The position numbers were made by a program, and so were the translations under genes. Of a stretch of 64,000 nucleotides of DNA, positions 57,801 through 64,000 are shown one piece after another; the stretch's first letter is position 1, and the number at the start of each line of letters is the position of its first letter. The notes beneath the pieces are model-generated. The model was not told the DNA's origin and did no database searches. It saw only the letters and a list, made by a program, of their open reading frames with translations. Origin of the DNA: Asterochloris sp. CNOR1 (taxonomy: Eukaryota > Chlorophyta > Trebouxiophyceae > Trebouxiales > Trebouxiaceae); NCBI GenBank assembly GCA_963969365.1, contig OZ017760.1, positions 1,612,001-1,676,000 on the forward strand, read 5' to 3'.

Positions 57801-59883
57801 CCAGAGTGCCACATCTGTCCTCCAGCCTGAGCAACAGGTCAGTATGACTGACTGCTGCCCTTCCATTGAACCCATAACCAGGTGCAACAGGGCGGAGTGA
57901 TAGTGAGCCCCAACAGCAACTCACGCATGCCAGCTGTGCATGCACATGCACCCCCCAGGAAGCAGCAAGATGATGGCAGGAGTCCCCTGCAGACATGTCT
58001 CAAAGTCTGCTGAGCCTGAATCAGAGGTCGAGGCTCACCTCCGCCACCGAAACCGCCCCCGCCCATGTCGCCGCCGGCATCAGCAGGCTTGGGCGTGCCG
58101 CAGCGGTTGCAGCTCATCCTGCAGGTAGGGGGCTAAGCATGCTTAAAGTTGGACTGCTTGAAAGGGCCTGGGTGCCGTTAAGCGGGGCCAGCCAATGTGA
58201 GCAGGCACCAAGACTGGCAGGTGAAGCTGGGCTGCTAAGGAAGGGCTCAGGCCGCTCAAGCAGACCTGGGCAGCTGGTGCGATCAGGCAGCGCTTCCCTG
58301 CAGCCGCCACCAGACAGCAGCAGTCCTGAGTGTAAGTACTTGCATGCACTTGAAGCAGAGCTTTGAGGGGCAGATGAGCCCAGGAACAGCACATCAGATA
58401 GGCATTTCAGCAGAGCTCAGGCAGAGCTTACTTGGAGGCAAAGCAGTTGTTTCCGCACTGAGGGCACGGCCAGTCCCCTGGGCGGGGAGCAGGGCCACCC
58501 CGGCCGCCACCGCCACCAAAGCCGCCGCCGCCTCCTCCAAAGTCATCTGCATGGCAGCAGCAGGCCTTCAGCCAGCTGCCCTGGCGCTCAGCTGTCAGGG
58601 GGAGCAGAAAGCAGTCACTTGGTGCCATGCTGTACTCTTGGTGTGCACTGCCTCACGCGCAGCTTGCTCAACTGTGACATGCGCGGGAGCCAAGCAAGTG
58701 CAGCGCAGAGGCTGGTGACGCAGGGGCACCCCACCAGCAGCAGCCCCAGTGCGTCAGGGTCCTTCCAATGCCGGCCACCCCAACCAGGACCCCGCAAACC
58801 TGCCTCAGGCGCCGCCGCCTGCTGGGCGCAGGGGCCCAGCAGAGGCTCAACTGACCTCGCCGACCGCCCCCATAACCACCACCCCCACCACCGCCGCCAT
58901 ACCCGCCCCCACCACCACCTCCGTAGGATCTACCGCCGCCGCCACCGCCGCCGCCGGCATTGCCATACCCTCCCTCATACTTGGTGGACTTACGGTCAGC
59001 CAGGGTCACCGTGATCATGGAGCCTGCAGGCAGAGGGCCGTGACCTTCAGCTCGCTGGCAGCAGTATGTACAATGCAGGACAGCACTACAGGTGTGGTAT
59101 CTGCAGGCTGTGCCCCTGCTGCAGCCTGCTCAGGAACAGCTTACCAACAATCTGATCACAGCAGGGCAGGCCATTGAGGACAGCAGACAGCAGGCCAGCG
59201 CCTGGTGGTGCAACACAGTGCTGCAGCAGCACACCACCGCCACAGCACTGCTCACCCTTGAACTCCTTGCCGCTGAACCAGGACACAGCTGAGCCTGCTG
59301 TGAAGGGATCCTCGTAGGTAACTGTGCCGTCACCCTTGGGCTGGCCTGTGGCCTTGTCACGGTAGATCCAGACCTGCACATGCACGGGCAGGCAGTGGAA
59401 GGCATCCTGCACAAGTGGTGAGCTGGCACCTCTTCATCATGCAGCTTACGGCCTAACACTGCAGCCTGTGCATGTCTGCAGGGCGTCTGGGCACGGCAGA
59501 AGCACAACTCCCCAGCAAGCAAAATGCATTGACAAGGAGACCAGCTCTGCAGAGCTCAAGATCAGTATGAGGTCCAGCACTTGCCAGCCAGTGGGTATGG
59601 TAAGCTTGACACCCCTGTTGCAGCAATGCGTGTTGTGTGGAGGCTTGCACCTTGGGCTTCTTGGCCTTTTTGTCCATCTTAATGACACCAATGGAGCCAA
59701 AGTGGTCAGTCAGGTCCTGCTCTGTGGTCTGAGGACTCAGGCCGCTGATGTAGACACAGTCTGTGTCTGGCGCCTGCAAGCCCAGGCAGAGGGGTCAGGG
59801 CCCTGGCCCTCTACTGCCAGGATCACACAACTTGAGCAGCACAGGGTCACCTCAAAGCTCATGGTATCTGCGTTGTATGCCAT
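54838..59883 (-). CDS. TAF15/FET-like RNA-binding protein: RRM and three RanBP2 zinc fingers
   Basis: Fourteen exons in transcript order: 59883-59851, 59773-59651, 59373-59256, 59023-58856, 58546-58432, 58118-58039, 57681-57543, 57184-57102, 56965-56927, 56589-56524, 56138-55999, 55469-55402, 55184-55090 and 54887-54838, 438 residues. An RRM covers residues ~13-100 (RNP2 VYISGL, RNP1-like [19 protein letters not shown]). Gly-rich and RGG-type linkers follow. RanBP2-type fingers read [15 protein letters not shown] with [20 protein letters not shown] with CNRCG, and [21 protein letters not shown]. The tail is Glu/Arg-rich ([14 protein letters not shown]), with [12 protein letters not shown] and an RS-type end ([13 protein letters not shown]). 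This order fits plant TAF15 and animal FUS/EWS/TAF15 proteins, which bind RNA and associate with TFIID and Pol II. Exon pairs 5-6 and 7-8 are a tandem duplication. ATG 59883 follows an acceptor, so a 5' UTR intron is likely. Confidence 0.93.
55517..55745. repeat. Two-copy ~115 bp repeat in TAF15-like intron
   Basis: Both units begin 'actgatgcaag', contain 'cccaacaccagcaggca' or 'cccagcaccagcaggca', and share 'gacatggctgt'. They lie at 55517-55630 and 55631-55745, between exons 55999-56138 and 55402-55469. Confidence 0.88.
57102..58546 (-). repeat. Tandem duplication of the zinc-finger exon pair
   Basis: Exons 58546-58432 plus 58118-58039 and exons 57681-57543 plus 57184-57102 encode the same order: Gly-rich lead, [13 protein letters not shown] finger half, intron in the Ser-Lys codon, [20 protein letters not shown]. 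Even codons such as 'aacaactgctttgcctc' are shared. The unit is about 865 bases. Confidence 0.92.
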
Positions 59884-60601
59884 GGTGCCAACAAAGCTGC
59901 CTGCAGCATGAGAGGGCCATGATCTGACACAGCACAAGTGGCATGTGGGCATTCTTTTCAGCCAGCAGTTGTCAGTGCAGCAGGCAGCCTCAGAGCCTCC
60001 TCACTGACCGGCTCAGGTGGGGCAAGCCTGCCACTGCCGCCTGCTGGGTGCCAGCAGCTGATCTGGGGCAATCCGGTCAGCTTCAGCAAGTAAAGAACCC
60101 TGTTGCGCCCACTTTGCCCGCTTGCCGGGCCCGAAGGGCTTGGAAGTGTGCACTTGCTTTCTGGGCTGTGCTCCAAACATTTGGGGTTGACAAGCGAAGA
60201 ACTGTACGTTTCTTGAAGGACCCACTGGTGGTAAGCAAACACCAGATGAAGCAGAAGGCAGCTGCCTGATGGTGGGGTGCACATGCCATCACAGTCTACA
60301 TTACAGTGTACCCCAAGTCCCAAGCAGAGCCAGCCTGCTGACCCCTCGGCATCAGCTGTTGCCACAGTGGCGCAGGGCAAGGACCAGCCCTCCCAAGGGG
60401 CTCTTTGGCAGTGGCAATGACAGGAAAGAGCTGGTGGGTGCAGGAGCTTCAGGATCAGCCTTTGCTTTGCCGGCCTATGGGTGCCTGCTGTTGATTTGAC
60501 AAGCCCCTTTTGACTATCTAGATTTGCCTGCTGATTGCCTCTGCTCTTGGTTGGCAGCAGGGGCATGCCGCCAATCCCAAGATGCTGCTTCTGATGTGCA
60601 G
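59884..60601 (+). other. Divergent intergenic region with a candidate start exon
   Basis: It lies between the TAF15-like gene (-) and the last gene (+). ATG at 60283 opens a 45-codon frame starting MPSQSTLQCTPSPKQSQPAD with a Ser/Pro/Gln-rich look like a disordered N-terminus. No clear donor joins it to the exon at 60602, so it is only a candidate first exon. Confidence 0.35.
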
Positions 60602-63600
60602 GAGGATGAAATTTTCAGGCTGCAGAACAAGGAAAAGGAGAGTCAGGAGCAGGGGAAGCCAAGAGAGGAGCCCCAGCAGGTGTGCCTCAGCCTGTCATTA
60701 TGTTGCTGAATGGACCTGGCTCACACTGCCGTAAGGGTGTCAGCCTGGCCTGCAGGAGGCCGTCAATCTGCTGATACCATTGGCGGTCATTGTCTGGTTT
60801 GAGATGGCCTCGACACTGATTGATCGGTTCAGGCCTGCCTCCTCCCTGTAGTCTGAGGTGGAGCGCCTCAGCATGCAACAGAGCCCACCAGGGATGCACA
60901 GGAGGTGGTGCGCGCCACTAAGGGCAGCAATGCCGTCAGAGTGACAGTACAAGGAGTCAAGCTTGTCCTTCAGCTGTCTGGGCTGCTGGCCGCTGTCCAT
61001 GTTGCTGAGCAGTGCACTTCTGTAGCGCACATACGCCCTGCATGGGGAGAGAGCATGCTTCTGTGTGGTACACATGGCACTGCTGTTGTTGCACTGGTGT
61101 AACAGATGATAGTCCATGACGTTGAGATTCACAAACAGACTGAGAGTGACAATGGGCAGCTTTGCTACAGCAGACCAACCCAAGAAACCCCATCAATGGT
61201 TGAACAAAGGGGTTGAGTGTGGACATCATCCATTCATTGATTAGATATTAGGTGTATATTTAAAATATTAGCCAGAACACAAACTTCTCTAAGTTCCACG
61301 TCAGAGTTTAGAGCAGGACCCGCTTAGCTCAGGAGCACCAGTGGGACACTCCACATGGCAGCTGCCGTGCCCACCTAAAGTGACCCGTTCAGAACCCTGC
61401 TCCTGGACTGGACCTAGGACAGTGCTGGGTGCTCTGTGACCATGGTGAGACCTCAGGCCTATCACCCCACAGATTGATGAACCGTCAGCTTCGCGCTTGC
61501 TGCCGGCACGGGTGGCGCTGCCCAGCCCCTGGATGCAGCCCTCGTCCCCGGGCTCTTACTCAGACAGGCCTCTCTGTCGAAGCCTCCTCAGGGCTTTTTG
61601 GAAGCCTCCATGACCACACACCCTCCCAAAGCTCAGCCTGCATCACACTGTCCATCCATCTGTTTCCTAAGTCATTCCCCTCTTCGCTGGCAGCAAGTGA
61701 GATTATCACCTCGTGTGGGCCTGCCCTCCCTCATGATACACAGAGTGACAGGTGCTTGGTTGTGCAGGAGCTTGACCTGGAGCGGCAACGGGAGGTCATG
61801 AGGCAGTGGACAGAAGAGCTGGCCGAGCTGGCAGAGGGACCTCTGAAAGCGAGGTCAGACATCTAGACAGAAGCACACATGCCGGCATTGAAGTGCATCT
61901 TTGGCAAATTTTTTGATCTCAGCCTGTATGGCACTGGATGCGCCTGATCACATCCCTGACGAAAGCAGATCTTTGCTCTGGCTCCAGATCCACACTCTGC
62001 TCTGCAGGCACTCTGATTCAGATTCCTCCAGCAGCCCTTCACGGCCCTTGCTGACAGAGACCCCCTTTGAGAGTGTGGAGGCGTCCCTGACATCCGACTT
62101 TGACTGGGACGCAGCAGTTGGCGAGGAGGCAGGACACCTACCCCGGCCGGGGCGTGGCAAGATGCCAACTCTGGAGCAGGACCAGCAGGTCAGCATGCTG
62201 CAGAGCAATTTCAGGGCGTCCCTGATGCTGGCAGGGACTGAGCTTGGTGGAGCTACTTTGGCAGTGCACCCTGTTGACAATATCCTTTTGCTCAGAAGGT
62301 TGGGCAGGTCATGCCATTACGTGGTTTTGGTACGTTGAGCCATGGGTTCATTGCCATCCATTGCTTGTGCTGCTGTAGGAGGTTGCCTCAGCCCTGGCAG
62401 GCAAGGAGAATTGCGCGACAGCTGCGACACGCAGCCCACGCAGGAGCACAGACAGTAACAGGGGGCAGAAGCGTTCCTCTGCGGAGATGTCAGGGTCGGC
62501 CTACGCCTCCTGCTACTGCAGCACTCGGCCATCCAGGGAATCTGGGGAGCTGGAGCAACGTGCGCCGAGTGTGGCAGGCGTCACCTCACGGCAGCTGTCC
62601 CGGGCAGCCAGCCTGTGGGGCCCTGCTGTGGACGACCCCACCCCAGCAGAGGTCACGGCAGATGAGGCAGGCCGGGGCTGGCGCGGCATGCAGGCAGTTG
62701 GCCTGTGGGGCCCATCAGCAGGCGATGAGGCAGCGTCAGCACCTGCAGCAGCTGACAAGCTCAGCAAGCAGCAGACGCCACCCAAGTTCGCTGATGCCTC
62801 GACCACACCCAGCAAGGGCAGCGTAGCCAAGCCGCGAAGCCTGCTGACTGGCTGGCTGAGCCGGGCCAAGCAGAATCTGCTGGATCGCTTTGTGACCCCT
62901 GCCCAGCCTGTGACGGTGTCCAGCTCCAAGGAGCAGGAGATCAACAGCAACGACAGCGAGAACCTGCCCTGCAAGGTGAGCTGGGTGCACTAGCTAGGGG
63001 CCACTTCAGGGCTGCTGGGCAGCCTTTTGCATAAGCTGGTGACAGCATCAACATGCGCTGCAAGTGAGCCGGCCCTTTGTTCTCTGCACACCTGGCTCTG
63101 GAGGGCTGCGTGCTAGCTGGAGGGTGCTTGTGCAGTATCTGGTCATGGGGAGTGAGAGCAGTGTGAAAAGGAGGTGGTTGCACAATCTGGCAAGGGCCTC
63201 TGCTGGCTGCCCAGGGCTTCAGGGTGGCTGCCAAACACCTGTGTATGGATGTGCATAGGTGCAGCTTGCTGCAATCCAAAGGCAGGCTGTGCAGCCCATT
63301 CCTGGATTGTCTGTGGCTGCTTGTGCTGGTGCGTGCTATCTGGTCCGTATCGTCCATCCCTGCATGTCTGCGTTGCATGTTGTAAAGGGCACAGCATACA
63401 TGCAGCAATTGGGCGCAGTATACATGCAGCAATTTTAGACTTTTACATGCCAGCTGCTTGTGCTGTTGCCAGGTGCCGCCTTGGCAAAGCAGTCACCGTT
63501 CCAACACTAGCATCATGTAATTGCAGGTCCAGAAGCGTTCGTCTTCAGATGGGCTGGCTGAGCCAATGCCACGCCGCCGTCATGCCATTGACTACGGGAG

Positions 63601-64000
63601 CATTGGTGCAGGTAGGAGATGAGCCTTCGCCCGCTGCCACAATGACACTGTCGTCATAGTTCTTGAGGGGAAAGCTGCGGCAGCATGCCAGCCAGCAGCC
63701 TGTTTCAGAGCATGTTGCCCGGCAGGGGCTGCATGGTCAGGTTGTGTGCTGCACATCCCCTGTCGCTGCTCTTCTTGCCCACCAGGCTCTGGCACCACCT
63801 TCTGCATGCAGCTCGAGCTGCTCTAGTGCCGTCAGGACAGGTTCTGCCTTGGCCTCATCTCAACCTGCCAACTGCAGCACATGCATGTTCCCTGGGGGTG
63901 CCATCACTGAGCACTTCCATTACACCTCAGCAGCTCTGTGTCCTAGACAGCTTCTGTGTCAGCCTCAGCAACAGTGTTCCAATTGCCAGTATGCTACTCC
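60602..64000 (+). CDS. Serine-rich protein, unrecognised, runs off the window
   Basis: Five exons are supported: 60602-60679, 61768-61853, 62008-62188, 62379-62975 and 63527-63611, 342 residues in consistent phase. The first two encode a charged, probable coiled-coil stretch (EDEIFRLQNKEKESQEQ and ELDLERQREVMRQWTEEL). Then come Ser/Asp-rich low-complexity segments (HSDSDSSSSPSRP) and FDWDAAVGEEAGHLPRP. A long exon is rich in Ser/Ala/Pro and repeats a short unit (SLWGPAVDDPTP and GLWGPSAGDEAA), followed by SLLTGWLSRAKQNLLDRF and PMPRRRHAIDYGSIGA. Much looks disordered. I recognise no domain. The sequence after 63611 is intron to the window edge. The 5' end is unknown. Confidence 0.62.

Noticed and set aside
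1-64000. Transposons, retroelements or virus-derived genes
   Set aside because: No reverse transcriptase, transposase, capsid or terminal-repeat signature was noticed; repeats found are local tandem copies.

Overview
The window looks like nuclear DNA of a green alga, most likely a trebouxiophyte chlorophyte (inference). Coding sequence is GC-rich and cut into many short exons by introns that mostly start GTGAGY and end TGCAG. There are eukaryotic genes for an eS10 ribosomal protein, a mitochondrial-type ISCA1, a plastid-style FAD enzyme and an eEF3, and several 3' flanks carry TGTAA, the usual chlorophyte poly(A) signal. No prokaryotic operons, rRNA, intact tRNA or recognisable transposon was seen. 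All gene models below were spliced by hand using GT/GC-AG borders, reading phase and protein similarity.

Layout. 1-4334: 3' part of the eS10 (RPS10) gene, whose two visible large introns are filled by a ~123 bp minisatellite. 4971-7154 (+): multi-pass membrane protein of unknown function. 7893-8398 (-): AIG2-like gamma-glutamylcyclotransferase with a frame break. 9061-10087 (+): ISCA1. 10582-13802 (+): HAD phosphatase. 14458-24085 (+): a complete translation elongation factor 3 in 21 coding exons. 24827-29981 (-): TVP38/TMEM64 (DedA-like) membrane protein. 31647-35016 (-): TMEM45/DUF716 membrane protein. 35512-36566 (-): fragments of an unassigned gene. 37526-41952 (+): MFS phosphate:H+ symporter-like transporter. 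42587-43908 (+): small acidic PP28-like phosphoprotein. 43994-50226 (+): FAD-dependent desaturase/amine-oxidase-like enzyme with a transit-peptide-like N-terminus. 50536-54650 (-): secreted or Golgi glycosyltransferase. 54838-59883 (-): TAF15/FET-like protein with an RRM and three RanBP2 zinc fingers. 60602 to the end (+): unrecognised serine-rich protein running off the window.

The genes do not form a pathway. They are a normal mixed housekeeping neighbourhood: translation (eS10, eEF3), Fe-S assembly (ISCA1), RNA binding (TAF15-like), membrane traffic and transport (DedA-like, TMEM45-like, phosphate symporter) and plastid redox metabolism.

The most unusual feature is architectural. In at least six genes the introns hold decayed tandem copies of the adjoining exon edge together with its splice site: an exon start plus its TGCAG acceptor copied upstream, or an exon end plus its GTGAG donor copied downstream. 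Clear cases are in the HAD, eEF3, DedA-like, TMEM45-like and glycosyltransferase genes, with related intron tandem repeats in the FAD, ISCA1 and TAF15 genes. The PP28-like and TAF15-like genes show what look like successful versions, tandemly duplicated exons that stay in frame. The eS10 minisatellite may be an extreme outcome of the same process. This suggests that splice-junction duplication is a major source of intron growth, decoy splice sites and new exons in this genome.
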